From Choanephora cucurbitarum (lineage: Eukaryota > Mucoromycota > Mucoromycetes > Mucorales > Choanephoraceae): a stretch of 64,000 nt of DNA. Under the pieces are notes generated by a model, which did no database searches, was not told where the DNA came from, and worked only from the letters and a program-made list of their open reading frames with translations. This document shows positions 12,834 to 24,388 of the stretch, piece by piece. Every line of letters starts with the position of its first letter. Position 1 is the stretch's first letter. Position numbers and translations under genes: made by a program. The stretch is from contig JAIWNI010000011.1 in NCBI GenBank assembly GCA_025331435.1, positions 372,001 to 436,000 of the forward strand. Direction: 5' to 3'.

Positions 12834-15800
12834 TTAATCACTGCCATTCGATTCTAGTAATATGCCCAAAAGCTTTTTATGTCCTGGTCCATTCATCTTC
12901 TCTAGTTCTGAACAGACTCTCTTTGATAGTGTAGTTCTGACGGGTAAGGGAAGTGCTGGACAGGTAATTACCTTCTGAACGAATATCAAACCACGTACTT
13001 GATCAGATAAAACATCGTTAAGAACATGTTCCTTTTCGATCAATTCGTTCAAGATGATCTGTTGTGCTTTAAGATCTGTGGTCTGGTTGACTAATTTGTA
13101 AATCGTCTGTGAAGCCACCTTATGAATACAGAGTTGAGATAAGTAAGGTGCAAGTCGAGATGCTACTGCTCTAATACGGCCAGGGATATCAGTTGATTCA
13201 ATAAGCCAAGTTAAAAGTAAGCCACTATTAGCATTGGTAGATAATGCCATGGCATTTTGACATAGAGAAGCAACAACGAATTTCTTTTATAAAAAAAACA
13301 AGGATGAGATAAGATTCTCCACCCTCACCATCAAGTCATCAAATACATTGTCATCTTACCTTTTGATCCACTGTGATGAATTCACTCTCTAAAATACCAC
13401 GCATAGATCTAGCACCAAAACGTCCTTGTGCAATATTCATTAACTTTTCAACCATAGCATCAAAAACAAATTGGGCTTTCTCTAAATCACCTAAACGCAA
13501 GAAACATTGTACAGCATAATTACCAAACTGATCCAACAAAAGAGGAGGAACATAGGGTTGCAAGTGCTGTTGAATCAAATGAATCTGCTCAGGTGTCTTG
13601 GCAAGATCAATCATCTTCTGTGTTGCCCAAGTACCGTTTTTGTGGATGCTGATAGCTGCCAAATGAGGTGCAATTCGTTCCAACATCTTTGTCTTGGTCT
13701 GTTCTGTACATTTTTCAAATAGACGCTGTACGACAGTATTGCCGATATAATCTTTCGAAAAACAATTAAATAGGCTTTTCTTACTCTGACATCTCACCCA
13801 CACTTACCACTACTGATTTCAGCAATATCTTCAAGACATTCAAGGGCCACAAGCTCGGCTTCCTCTTGTTTTTCCTCGTCTGTTGAAGCATTATCAATTC
13901 GCTTACGCATCTCACGAAGGCGTGCTGAATCGTATTTCCGATTAGCACTCAGCTCAGGAACTGCGGGTATAGAATCATAGTAATTGTTGTATGTCTTTAG
14001 GTCTAGACAACATGTCAGTTTAACTAGATCGTCTTTTATGTTTTCTCTGATGATACCTTTAACAAAGCGAATGGCTACATTTTCGTCCATTTCGAACTGC
14101 TTCATGATATCCACCAGTTCATTTTGCCATAGAATAGTAGCATCTGTCAACTCTTCTGATCGACCAGGATCATCCGATTGTTCAGTCGCGTTTTGTTGAG
14201 GAGGAGGTATTTTAGCGAATCCAACACGAGTACCGATGAATCCATCAATCTGGTTAGTTAACACAGCATCTTTTGCCTTAACAGCCGACTCCACTGTTTC
14301 GAAATTGATAAACCCACAATTCTTATGGGACAATACACGAACAGATTCAATCGTGCCATATTCAGAAAATACATCTTGAAGGCAAGTAGGAGTTGTGTTG
14401 CCTGGTATATTGCCTAGCCCTATATATTTATAAAATATTAAAATATGAAAATTAATAACGACTTGTACAATCTTCTATTTTTAGAAAGACTTACAGAGAG
14501 CTCGCGTAGGCTGTAAGACGGTTGTTTCTGTAACAGCAGCGTCTGCTTTACCAAAGCCAATACGGACAATACAGTGACCAATACGACCGCCCATGTGTCC
14601 CAATATCTCTTCTTTGGCTCGGATAGCATCTTCCACTTGAAAGAAATTGACAAATCCACATTCTTTCTCGACCAACAGACGAACACTTTCAATTGGACCA
14701 AAAGCAGAAAAGACTTGAGTAAGTAAGTCGATTGTGATTGTCTGGTCAATGTTGCCAACCCATAGAGAACGACTGGCTACTTGTTGTTGATGTTGCATTG
14801 CTAGATTGTTATTCAGATTTCCAGTTGTTTCTCGAATAGTCGTAGGTGTAGATTGGCTGTAGTGTAAATAAGGTTTCTATATTTATTACAGGCAATTAAT
14901 ATGAAAGCACATTTCAGTCCCATTCGATGCTCTCCCTATGTTTTTCTATACAAAACTTACCTCTGAAAGTAATTCAGTTGTATGACCTTCCAGCTCATCT
15001 TTTGTTGAATTACTGCTGTTACTGCTATTGAGCATATTGGCCAATAACTCCGAATCACCCAAGGATAATGAACCACCAGCAGTAGGATATTCTTCTTCTG
15101 TCATAGAAACCAATGGTGAGGATCGGTTGTTATTCCAGAACGAAGAAGGGGGTGGTAAGATACGAATGGCATCTGCACGCCCCATACTAGATGCTCGAGG
15201 TCGATTCTGTTGTTGACGATTAAAACCCTCTAGTGCACTTGCCTGAGTTGGTCTTAACATAGGAGGCAGTTCAGGTTCATAACGCGCTGTTGCATTGACT
15301 GAATAAGAACGGTTACGGTTATTACCTGACAAAAGAGAGCGACTGGGCAAGAGAAACTCGGGTGGTGTAGCATGATGAAAGAGGCCTAGAGGTGGTGAAG
15401 GGTTTTCCTCGGACAGCTGTTCTGATGGTTTGTCTTGATGTTGGTCTTCGAGTCCTAAAGAACGCATGGTCCGGGCAATTGAAAAATCGCTGTCATTCTG
15501 TAACAACTGTTCTGAAGAAGGGGAGAGGGGTGCAGACCAGAATGAGGCATCAACAGGTGGAGGGGGTGGAAGGTTTAGGGAGCCCGAACGATGACGACCG
15601 GCTTCTATTGTGTTTAACAAGAGAGCAGCGTTGTTGGGACGATGGAGTTCAGGTGGTTGAATGAAGGATGGCATGGTGCCTGCACGAGGTCTTCGCACAG
15701 GAGATGGTGATGGAGGTATGTCCAGTGTTGAATAGCTTGTTTTGTTGGGTCGTAAGAAGTTCAAGGTGGAATAACTGCCAGCGTGGGAATCACTTTCTTC

Positions 15801-15954
15801 AAATACAATCTCTAAATCTCTAATAGAGTGAGGGTGTTTAACAAACAAATAAAAAAAAAAAAGAAGGATTTTTACTAATTAGGTATAATCTATCTTACCT
15901 AGATGTTGAATAGACAGACCCAGACATTTGTCTTAAAGGGCTTACTTCTTTCAT
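12834..15954 (-). CDS. PUF (Pumilio) RNA-binding protein with two RRMs, JSN1/PUF1-like
   Basis: Six exons on the minus strand (15954-15899, 15819-14961, 14876-14495, 14419-13808, 13751-13360, 13283-12834) encode 916 residues. The N-terminal third is Ser/Pro-rich and includes RRPRAGTMPS, a motif I associate with JSN1-type proteins. RRM1 lies at about residues 342-420 (SLWVGN... CGFVNF) and RRM2 at about 431-505 (LWLGNIPG... CGFINF). The PUF repeat domain runs from about residue 637 to near the C terminus (YIGNTVVQRLFE, DQFGNYAVQCFL, HKVASQTIYKL). Yeast Jsn1 binds mRNAs, many for membrane and mitochondrial proteins. The RRM2 Trp codon is split by an intron, and splicing restores LWLGN. Exon 3 starts at an acceptor after AATATAG, because the nearer CTACAG site would shift the frame. 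It is convergent with the pinin gene and divergent from the phosphatase gene. Confidence 0.9.
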
Positions 15955-16586
15955 GGTATAAACAGCAAGAGAGAGAAGGAAAGAAAGAAATAAAATAAAC
16001 CAAGGAAATTTAATCTAAATCTCAACTCTCTTTTGCTGATTCTAAATTTGTAGTGCTGGCAATAGTCCAACAATGAGCCTATGTTCACGTGTCATAAATT
16101 TGTCCTGATTCTTGGCTCTATGAAATTGACTCTGTTTAACTGATAGACACCTAAATTATGCTCTATGACTTTTATATGCCAAAAGTCAAATATGACTCTT
16201 TTTTTTTGAGTATTTAGCCTATCTACATGTCAATTAATGCAACAAAATCAGTGCCTGGAAAGAGGGTTTTTTGCTTTCAATCAAATGATTTATTTTCTGC
16301 AAAGATGTATTGACTCTATATATCTTTACACTTGATTAAGTTATCTGAAAAGAATAAAAAATTGACTATGTTTCATTAGCCTAAAAGATGATAATTCAGA
16401 GCGTTTACTGAATAGAGTCATGCATTATTTCATATAATGACATCAATTGTATATATGAAATGATAGTTGCTATAAAAAGAGAGAGAGAGTAACTTATTTT
16501 CCTTTTTTGGAAGCCAACTTCTCCTTTGAAAATTCAGTCTTACTTTTTTTTTTCCCTTTTTTTTTTAGCTCCCTTACAATAAACGA
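15955..16586. promoter_or_regulatory. Divergent intergenic region (bidirectional promoter region)
   Basis: About 630 bp between the divergent starts of the PUF gene and the FCP1-like gene, so both promoters should lie here. AT-rich, with a pyrimidine-rich run (CTTACTTTTTTTTTCCC) just before the plus-strand start. No specific operator could be identified. Confidence 0.5.
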
Positions 16587-17324
16587 ATGAGAAGAATACT
16601 TAAGCCCAGTGCCTCCTATCTCGATCTTGTCAGTAAACAGTCAGTCAAACTCAAAGATCTCACCAGACAACAATTGCTGATCTTGGACCTGAATGGCACA
16701 CTTGTCTCAAGAATCGGTAAACGATCGATGTATGCTCGCCCTTATAGCCGGGAATTTCTTGATTATGTATTTGACAACTTCAATGTCATGTTATGGTCAA
16801 GTGCACAACCACACTCAGTCCGAAGCATGTCTCGTCTGTTCAGTACAAATACAAAGAAACTGGTTGCCATCTGGAATCGAGAGAGCTTTGGACTGTCAAA
16901 AGAAGATTATTACCGGAAATGTCTGACTATCAAAGATCTTGATAAAGTCTGGGAATACTTTGATGGTCAGTATGATGCCACAAATACAATCCTGATAGAT
17001 GATTCGCCTGAAAAGGCACAATTACAGCCCTATAACTGTCTTCACCCCAAGGAATTTGACCACACCTCAAAGCAATTCACACTCCAGGGTGAATCTGAGC
17101 TTTTGCAGTTAATAGACTATCTAAAGCTATTACAGTACCAGAGTAATGTAGCCAATTACATCAAGAATCACCCCTATCAATACCAGCCAGATGACACTTC
17201 CAAGCATACTTTTATGGTAGCACACTATGTCTTTTCTGATCCCCATGATGGACCAGCCAGATGGAAAGATTTGGATCCAAAGGCCAAAGAGATAACAAGC
17301 AAAATGTCCAAGTTAAGCGTATAA
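16587..17324 (+). CDS. FCP1/NIF-family HAD phosphatase-like protein with DLNGT motif
   Basis: A single-exon frame of 245 residues. It matches the FCP1-homology (NLI-interacting factor) HAD domain: motif I is LLILDLNGTLV (residues 30-40), motif II is WSSAQPHS near residue 81, and motif III is ILIDDSPEKA near residue 147. In this superfamily motif I is normally DxDGT. The first Asp is the nucleophile (D34 here) and the second Asp acts as general acid/base. Here the second position is Asn (N36), so activity may be lowered or altered. I recall DLNGT as a variant in fungal FCP1-like proteins, so this may be a subfamily trait and not a mutation. No membrane segment or signal is seen, so it is likely a soluble protein; the substrate is unknown. 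Confidence 0.85.
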   Translation: MRRILKPSASYLDLVSKQSVKLKDLTRQQLLILDLNGTLVSRIGKRSMYARPYSREFLDYVFDNFNVMLWSSAQPHSVRSMSRLFSTNTKKLVAIWNRESFGLSKEDYYRKCLTIKDLDKVWEYFDGQYDATNTILIDDSPEKAQLQPYNCLHPKEFDHTSKQFTLQGESELLQLIDYLKLLQYQSNVANYIKNHPYQYQPDDTSKHTFMVAHYVFSDPHDGPARWKDLDPKAKEITSKMSKLSV

Positions 17325-17516
17325 AATCCAATCAAATCCGCACGTACCTTCCTTACTAACCAATTAAAAAAGAAAAAGAAAACTTAAAATAGCACACACC
17401 AGTTCGTCTCACAAGAGATATAAATATAAAAATTAGGGGATCGCCCTCTTATTGTAACGTATTTAAATATTCTCTTTTTTCTATTTTCCCCCCTTCTCTC
17501 TCTCTTTCTAATTTAG

Positions 17517-19034
17517 ATGTTGTATTTAACAGAAGATATTGGGTTACTTCCCTTCTTTTTACCATTCGGTATCATTGGATTCTATAGATACCTATGGTTT
17601 TTTATTAAGGTGGCTGCCTGGCTAGTGTATAAGCCCAGGCTGCCTAAGGCAAATCCAACTTACATTGCCGAGAAAGATGTGACAATCATTGTACCCACCA
17701 TTGACGCAGGCGAAGAGTTTAAGATAGCTGCCAAAAGTTGGCTCGCATGCAAGCCTAAAGAGATCATCATTATCACTGAAACAAAAATGTTGGGCCCTCT
17801 TCAGGAATTGGCAAACGAGGTGGATCCATCAAAAATTCGAGTTCTAACAGTCCCCAAGGCAAACAAGCGATTGCAGATGGTAGCAGGCATCAACGCCACT
17901 TCCACTGAAATCATTGTGTTTTCAGATGATGATGCTATCTGGAAGCCTACCATGCTTGATTATATCCTGGCCTGTTTTGAAGATCTCAAGATGGGTGGTG
18001 TTGGCACCAGTCAGACGGTACATGCAGTCGATCCAAACGGTCGACAAACACTTTGGGAAATTCTGGCTGGCTATCGATTGACCAGTCGTAATATTGAGAT
18101 TGCAGCCTCAACACATATTGATGGTGGTATCTGTTGTTTATCTGGCCGTACAGCTGCCTATCGTACCTTGATCTTAAAAGATCCTGCCTTTCAATACTGC
18201 TTCACAAACGATCTCTGGCTTGGTAAATACCCCCTCAATTCAGGTGATGACAAATTCCTCACTCGCTGGATGGTCTCTCATGGCTGGAACACGTATGCTC
18301 AAATCTGTAAAGAAGCCGAACTCTACTCAACCTTCAAGAACAATTGGCGATTTCTGAAGCAAGTCTTACGTTGGACTCGTAACACCTGGCGTTCGGATTT
18401 CCGGTCTCTCTTTACGGAGCGTTATATCTGGAGAAGACATCCCTATGTGGCATTCACCATGGTCGATAAAATCTTCAATCCTCTCACCCTATTGGCAGGT
18501 CCAATCCTTGTCGGCGTCTTTGCCTCTCTTCAAGAACAAAAGGCAGGTCCCACCAACCCACCTTTGCCAGCCTGGAATATTGCTATCTCCTACATCTGTT
18601 GGCTCTTGGTTACCCGTTTCATCAAACTCATTCCTCATTTCCTTAAGCGACCTCAGGATATCTGGGCTTTACCTGCCTGGCTTGTGTTTAACTACTATTT
18701 TGCCATCATGAAGCTGTATGCATTGTTCACATTACACGAAGTAGGTTGGGGTACCCGCGCTGGTGTTGGTACTGAATTAGCTGCGAATATCGGAAAAGAG
18801 GTTTCAGAGACCGAGAAGGACAATCAGCCTAACGATCACACGAAAATTGAAATGAGCGAATATGGAAGTCATACAGAACCACAGAGAAGATCTCCCTATG
18901 AGGATCCCTTTTTCTCTGAAGAGGAGAGAAGAGGAGAGCATATCAGTCAAGCGGGTGATGGTTATTTTACCCCTTTTCCTAATAACACATACATGACAAC
19001 AGCCAAAACAACGACACCATCACCACTGATATAA
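17517..19034 (+). CDS. Family 2 glycosyltransferase, CPS1-like polysaccharide synthase
   Basis: Intronless, 505 residues. Hydrophobic helices at about residues 10-38 precede a cytosolic GT2 domain with VTIIVPTID (about 55-63), the DDD motif at 137-139, GGICCLSGRTAAYR (203-216), NSGDDKF (241-247) and QVLRW (282-286, the QxxRW motif of processive synthases). Three or so membrane helices follow (around residues 320-415), then a polar tail. This is the architecture of processive membrane synthases such as hyaluronan, chitin or cellulose synthases. The closest remembered fungal group is the Cps1/type 2 glycosyltransferase linked to cell-wall polysaccharide and hyphal growth. All catalytic motifs are intact. 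The sugar polymer made cannot be read from sequence. Confidence 0.9.
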   Translation: MLYLTEDIGLLPFFLPFGIIGFYRYLWFFIKVAAWLVYKPRLPKANPTYIAEKDVTIIVPTIDAGEEFKIAAKSWLACKPKEIIIITETKMLGPLQELANEVDPSKIRVLTVPKANKRLQMVAGINATSTEIIVFSDDDAIWKPTMLDYILACFEDLKMGGVGTSQTVHAVDPNGRQTLWEILAGYRLTSRNIEIAASTHIDGGICCLSGRTAAYRTLILKDPAFQYCFTNDLWLGKYPLNSGDDKFLTRWMVSHGWNTYAQICKEAELYSTFKNNWRFLKQVLRWTRNTWRSDFRSLFTERYIWRRHPYVAFTMVDKIFNPLTLLAGPILVGVFASLQEQKAGPTNPPLPAWNIAISYICWLLVTRFIKLIPHFLKRPQDIWALPAWLVFNYYFAIMKLYALFTLHEVGWGTRAGVGTELAANIGKEVSETEKDNQPNDHTKIEMSEYGSHTEPQRRSPYEDPFFSEEERRGEHISQAGDGYFTPFPNNTYMTTAKTTTPSPLI

Positions 19035-19545
19035 GTTTGACATATATATAAAGCACACATATCCTTACTTGAAAATATTGTTTCTAAAAAAAAAAGCGGA
19101 GTATGAAGATAAAGCCCTAAACAAAATTAAGAGAGAGATATGTTAAAAGGGAGAGAGAGAAAGGAAAGGAGGAAAAAAAAGGCTTTTCTATTCTCAATGG
19201 CATGAAATAGCTTAAATTCAATAGAAGATATACACAAATGGTGGCAGAGTAAGCTTCATGTTTCTAAGCACATAGTAGAAAGCTATGCAGAACAAAGTTT
19301 AAGTACATGAGATGGCATCATACCCAACTGAGGGAAGGCTAGTAATAACTAATTAACTAAACACTAAATGAAGTCTGATTTATCAAATCAAGAAGAATGC
19401 TTCATTAGAATAACCTAGAAACAGAATGAGCATTTTGTTACTACTCTTGCACCAAAAGGGATAGTGCTTAGTGTAAAATAAATTTTCATTGTTTACATAA
19501 ATAGATTTCTAAACATACTTGACATTTAATATCCGCTATGTAGTA
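19035..19545. other. Convergent 3' spacer, no gene
   Basis: About 510 bp between the stop codons of the glycosyltransferase and ChAPs genes. It contains purine-rich runs (GAGAGAGAGA near 19150) and AT-rich 3' UTR-like sequence only. Confidence 0.6.
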
Positions 19546-22144
19546 CTAGGAGTCATATCCCTCTACTTGGAAAAGTAAGCCATTCTTAAAGTATCTGGTC
19601 ATTAATTTCTGAACAGGCTTTGGTAGGTTCATGGATGTCAGGATATTCTGCATTTTGGATAGCCCCACTTTACGGATCAAGGTGTTTAGATTACGCGCAA
19701 TTTCTGTAGGATACTAAATGAAAATATATATATACATATTAAAATGGAGAAATGAGGGCAAAGAAGCTTATATTTTACCACAATTTCATGATACCATCGT
19801 TCATGATAGACTGTCAATTTAACAGCTGCAAGTAGTGCTTTCTGTGTGTTGCCCTCTGATGAATAGATATTCAAGAGTCTCATCCATGCCTTTGCAGAAA
19901 ACTTGTGATCCAGACAGAGCTCATAGGCCTCCTTGGCTTCTTTCTAATCAGAGTTGATTTAGGTCCTTAAGAATTCATTGGTTCTTCTTACCTCATGCCA
20001 TAGTCTTAAGGAAAGATCACCCAACATCTCCCACTCAGTACCTGTCTTTCTATAGTTTAATTTCTGCATTTTATAGTGTGCTGATTCTGTTCTCCAATGG
20101 GTATACACTCTTAAATCCTCATAGAGCACCATAAATAGATTATCTAGCCATCGTTCACATAGTCGCTTATTGCCAAATGATAAAGTCACTTCTTGTTCTG
20201 CACTAGGATGCTCATCTTCAGCTGCCTGCTTTGGCTTCTCTAGTTCATTCAGATTGGCCTCTTGTAGCTTCTTGGCAACCTCCTCAGGATTGATAGCTGC
20301 ACTCTTTCTGTATTCTTCTTTTGCTTTATGCTTACGATATTCATCTTCCATCACAAACACTTCAGATCTGTATTGAAGTAGTTCATCCCATCCTAACGCA
20401 TTCACTAGCTTTGTCAAGAGAGAGTAAGCTTTGGCAAATGTACCATGTAATGCAGGAGCTGGAAGCCTGGCAATGGCAGGATCAGCCTTTTATAGATTAA
20501 GTGAGTGATACATTGATTAGAAAGGGTTACTTCCAATTACCTCTGATTCACGACCTACAGCATCTTCTTCCATAATACCAGAACTGACTATTTCAGGTTT
20601 AATAGGCAAATGCGTCTTTTGAGGAGGTGGCATACGGTGCATATCACGCTCACTGTAAGTAAACATGGGACAGGAATTTAATGTCAAAAGTGCCTAAATG
20701 AAAAAAAAATAGAAGGTAAGTCAACTAGAAGAAAACATGAAAATGAATCCTCTTTACGTTTTTGTAATCTTTGAGATCAATATAAACTGATGAAAGGGAA
20801 AAGAAATAGGCAATTAGCTATGGAAAAGGAAGATCAAATGGTCATTAGCTACCTTCTGTTAACTTTGCCCAAGTCAAATATTCAGATGGTGTTGTATTCA
20901 CAGCATATTTAGCTAATTTCAGTGCTGTTTCATAATCACTCTATTCAAGAAGGGTAAGATGAGATAGCACTTATCTTAAAAAAAAACTATTTACTTTAGA
21001 GCGCAAGAAATCGACTTGTGTATGGATCAATGAAAAACTAGTGGGTGCCAACTTGAGGTCCTCATACAGGACTTTGACTGCCTTGATCTCTTCATTGTAG
21101 CCAACAAAGGATGTGGCCAATAAAGCACCTACTTCTGGATCCCTCTTATGAAGTTTCTCAAATAACTCAATAGCAGGTCCATAGCGGAAACTATCTCCAA
21201 AATACTTCATGACACCGTCTGCCAGATGATTATGCACCGAGGTTGCTACCTGAACCTCTGGTTTGCTTCCTAATTGGGATCCTTTCCAAAACAGCTTTTC
21301 GACAGCTTCCAAAAATCGAGTTTCAGACTCGATACTAGTGATAGGATCAATCTTTCGATAACCTGCAAGACGATAATAACTATCATCTGAATACAAAATG
21401 GCTCTCAAAATAGCCGATACATAGGTTTCTTGCCACATCTCAGCAGTAGCCTCATGTCTATAGATCAAACATGTCTGTCTTTAGAAAAAAAAGAAATTCC
21501 TTCTTTCTTTTTCTCCTTACCTTTCTCCACGCATATCAACATAATATGTTTCCACGCCACCTGGAATTTTGACTTCAACTCTGATATCGATTCTGGAAAA
21601 TGCATTATAGCAACTAGAAACAAGACGTCAGATCATGTCAAGAATCAAATAACCTAAAGAATTACCAATAAATACCAGATCTTATACGCCATGAATTTGA
21701 TTTCGTAAACCAAGATTGAGTCTCATCCTATCACAATTGAGTCAATGTTCTCCTTTGCTTTCTTTTTCTCTTACCATTGAATAAGTCAAGGAATTCAAAT
21801 AGGCAGCTAATGTTGCTGAAGAAGAAGCGTCTACACCTGAAATATAATGATAACTGCCAATCTTTTTTTTTTGGAGGGGAATTGTTCTCAATAGGGAAAT
21901 CTCATGCATTCAGCCTATTTGATACGTACTTCTTTTGTTCCAGGCTTTGCATTGACTTTAATGATATGACATAGGTCGGGTGGTCCTAACTCTCGAAATG
22001 TACCTGAGAATCGCGTCTTAGTTCTCTTGGTTGTGTGTGCAGACTAGTTAGTTTCTCTTTACCCAAAGCATCTGTACGAGCAATGATAGATTCTCCGAGA
22101 TCGTGTTCAAAGAATTCAGGTATGTCTTTTAGGGTATCAGCCAT
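19546..22144 (-). CDS. ChAPs family exomer cargo adaptor (Bud7/Bch1-like)
   Basis: Twelve exons on the minus strand (22144-22063, 22003-21930, 21861-21775, 21727-21666, 21613-21521, 21457-20995, 20940-20853, 20786-20758, 20693-20541, 20486-19992, 19943-19779, 19713-19546) encode 652 residues. Diagnostic ChAPs stretches appear once spliced: GPPDLCHIIKV, SYHYISGVDASSSATLAAYL, GIYCCYNAFSRIDI and the TPR-like helical C terminus (AIELFEKLHKRDPEVG, LYEDLKLAPTSFSL). ChAPs proteins form the exomer coat with Chs5 and Arf1 at the trans-Golgi network and carry selected cargo, such as chitin synthase, to the surface. It is unusually intron-dense, with one 29-nt exon. Length is close to the yeast family (about 700 aa). 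A putative in-frame stop near 21690 proved to lie in the wrong frame: exon 4 reads in the frame set by both flanking introns. Confidence 0.92.
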
Positions 22145-22331
22145 TGCTTTGAGATGAAGAGAGAGAGAGAGAGTGAAATAAGCTGAGTGGAAAAAGCTTA
22201 ACCAACAACACTGTTTCAACTCAGCATAATACTTCTTGTTTAGGAAATCGCCCAACCAAAAAAAAAAATAACTTCAATGAATTAAATAAAAAGCATAAAG
22301 ATAGCTACATAATAGAGATGGACTATATTGA

Positions 22332-23822
22332 TTATGATTCAAGAGGTGTAACGTTTTGATAGATAGCACCAATCAAAGTAAGAGCACGAAGACGATAGGT
22401 CATGTCTTGCTTTGAGCACTTGGGATCATCCAGCACCTGATCACATACATCACGCAAGACACCTTCAATCTCCAACTTGGATCCTTTCCATAAAGCTTCC
22501 ATACCCTTATAAACAGTCAAATGGTTTAGTACATATATACACAACAAAGACATGCCTTTACCTTTTCCTCAGCTGTTTGTTGTAATTTAGCTTTTTCTTC
22601 TTCTGAAAGGCCCTTTTCTTCAGCCTTTTGAAGTTGGTCAAAAGTAGATTGCAGATCATAAGCAGTACGTAAAGTATTGACTGTCTGGCCAAAGATATAA
22701 CTCTTTTCTCGAATACTATAGTACATACCACCCAAACCAAAGACAGACTTTCGATTGCTATATTGACTTGCTTTTATGCTATAGATGTTACCAATGACAT
22801 GCAAGAGTTGAACACCATGGTTTTCTTGTTTGAGCTCTTGAGCCTCTTGCTCGACTGATTTCACAAAATGATCTTCATCTACCAACTTGATCTTCTCTAG
22901 CCTTTGGATCAGTTTCTCACTTAATGCCTCAATACGCTTTTCTCTAACAACAGCACGTTCCTGTTCTGCTTCAGCTCTCTGTGTCTCTCGTTCTGCCTGC
23001 TCTTCAGGCGATAATTCCTGTCCTTCTTCTGTTGCTGTTTCCATTGCATCCTTCATATCCTTTCCAATTGCAATTTCACCAATAATATCTACAAAACGGT
23101 CTCCACCATAAGATTGTCTAAAGAATTCTTCAGGATCAACTGTTCATTTACACAAAAAAGGGATTCAGTATTTCATTTGAGTTTAGCAACCCCCCCCTTG
23201 TGTACTTACCAAATCCATCTTCAGGCTTCACATCTTTTTGATCGCCCAGTTCATTGTAACGCTTTCTTAATTTAGGATCAGAAAGAATTTGATATGCTTC
23301 AGAGATTTGTTTAAACTAAGGTAATGAACAGAGGATGTGAATCATGTATTCGTATCGTTTCTATTCCCTGTCTTTTGCCTTAGTTTTTACCTTTTCTCCT
23401 GCAGCAGGGTCATTTTGATTTTTATCAGGATGGTATCGAATAGCCAATTTACGATATGCTTTCTTGATAGCATCTTGATCTGCTGTCACTTCAACACCGA
23501 GCAAATCATAGTATTCTGTTGATAATGGCTTTTGATCTAACAATTCATGAACTCATAGTCCTCTTGCCTAGCTATCTTGTTTCTTACCTGTTCCTCTCTT
23601 TCTAGATGCCTTGGGCTTGTCAGCAGTAGAACTTTTGTTATCCTTATGACTATTGGGGTCTATTACTGTATAGGTCTCTGTTTGGTTACAGGACCAACAC
23701 TTGACTGAGACTGTTTGACCCACAGGCTGACCTTCAGGCAAAAACTCGATAGGAGTAATACATTTTTTACATGAAGTCTTAATATAAGGTTCTGGTTTTC
23801 GTGACTCAAATATCTTGGTCAT
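22332..23822 (-). CDS. Type III J-protein with N-terminal zinc ribbon (Caj1/Djp1-like)
   Basis: Five exons (23822-23588, 23536-23391, 23315-23210, 23139-22562, 22505-22332) encode 412 residues. An N-terminal CxxC...CxxC module (C18, C21, C42, C45) looks like a zinc ribbon. A Lys/Ser-rich linker leads to a J-domain at about residues 86-150 with an intact HPD triad (114-116, RYHPDKN). The rest matches the DnaJ-X C-terminal region of Caj1/Djp1-type proteins ([31 protein letters not shown]). Such proteins stimulate Hsp70, and yeast Djp1 aids peroxisomal and mitochondrial protein import. There is no Gly/Phe region or DnaJ-type zinc finger, hence type III. The stop is 187 bp from the ChAPs start. 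The zinc ribbon is spliced in frame to the J-domain across a split Asp codon. Confidence 0.9.
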
Positions 23823-24388
23823 AATGATATATGTATATGTAAGAAGAAAGAAAAAAAATCAAAGTATCGCACTTTGAAAAAAAAAACTGTCGTATGTTTT
23901 TTATACTTATACAAAAATATCGTGAAGGGTGGGACCTGTAATAAAACGAAAAATTATTTTTGTTTTCTTGAAATTATGAAGAATGGCAGGGAGTTAACGA
24001 AGGCTGATATGAATCAGGATGTTATCTAATACATTGCTTCTTCATCCTCAAAAAAATTAACGAGTATATAAAACTAAGATCTAGTACGTGTTCTAAGATA
24101 ATACACACGAACTTTTAGAGTGTTCTTTTTTGAGAGATAGAATCGTCGTGGAGTACATACTATGAAGATAAAGGAATATGAAAGCTGACCGATGAAGCGG
24201 CGCCTGTCTGAATATCATTCCTATCGATATTGCTTTAAGTTGAATAACCCAGGCCTTGAAGTATTGTTTTCATTCACCATGTTTTTTTTATGTTCGCTCT
24301 CAATACGAAGATGTTAAGCTAATCTTTTAAGTTTGTATGCGTATTGAAGAGATATTTATTTATAATAAATAATATACTACTAGCGTAA

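Noticed and set aside
14856..14876. Acceptor CTACAG at 14857 for PUF exon 3
   Set aside because: It would start the exon out of frame and meet a stop. The upstream acceptor after AATATAG (exon start 14876) keeps the frame.
21661..21730. Apparent premature stop (TAA) and frame break inside the ChAPs gene
   Set aside because: A protein-like stretch in another frame (LNLGLRNQIHG) suggested a nonsense mutation. The frame compatible with both flanking introns reads through without a stop to GIYCCYNAFSRID, so the gene is intact.
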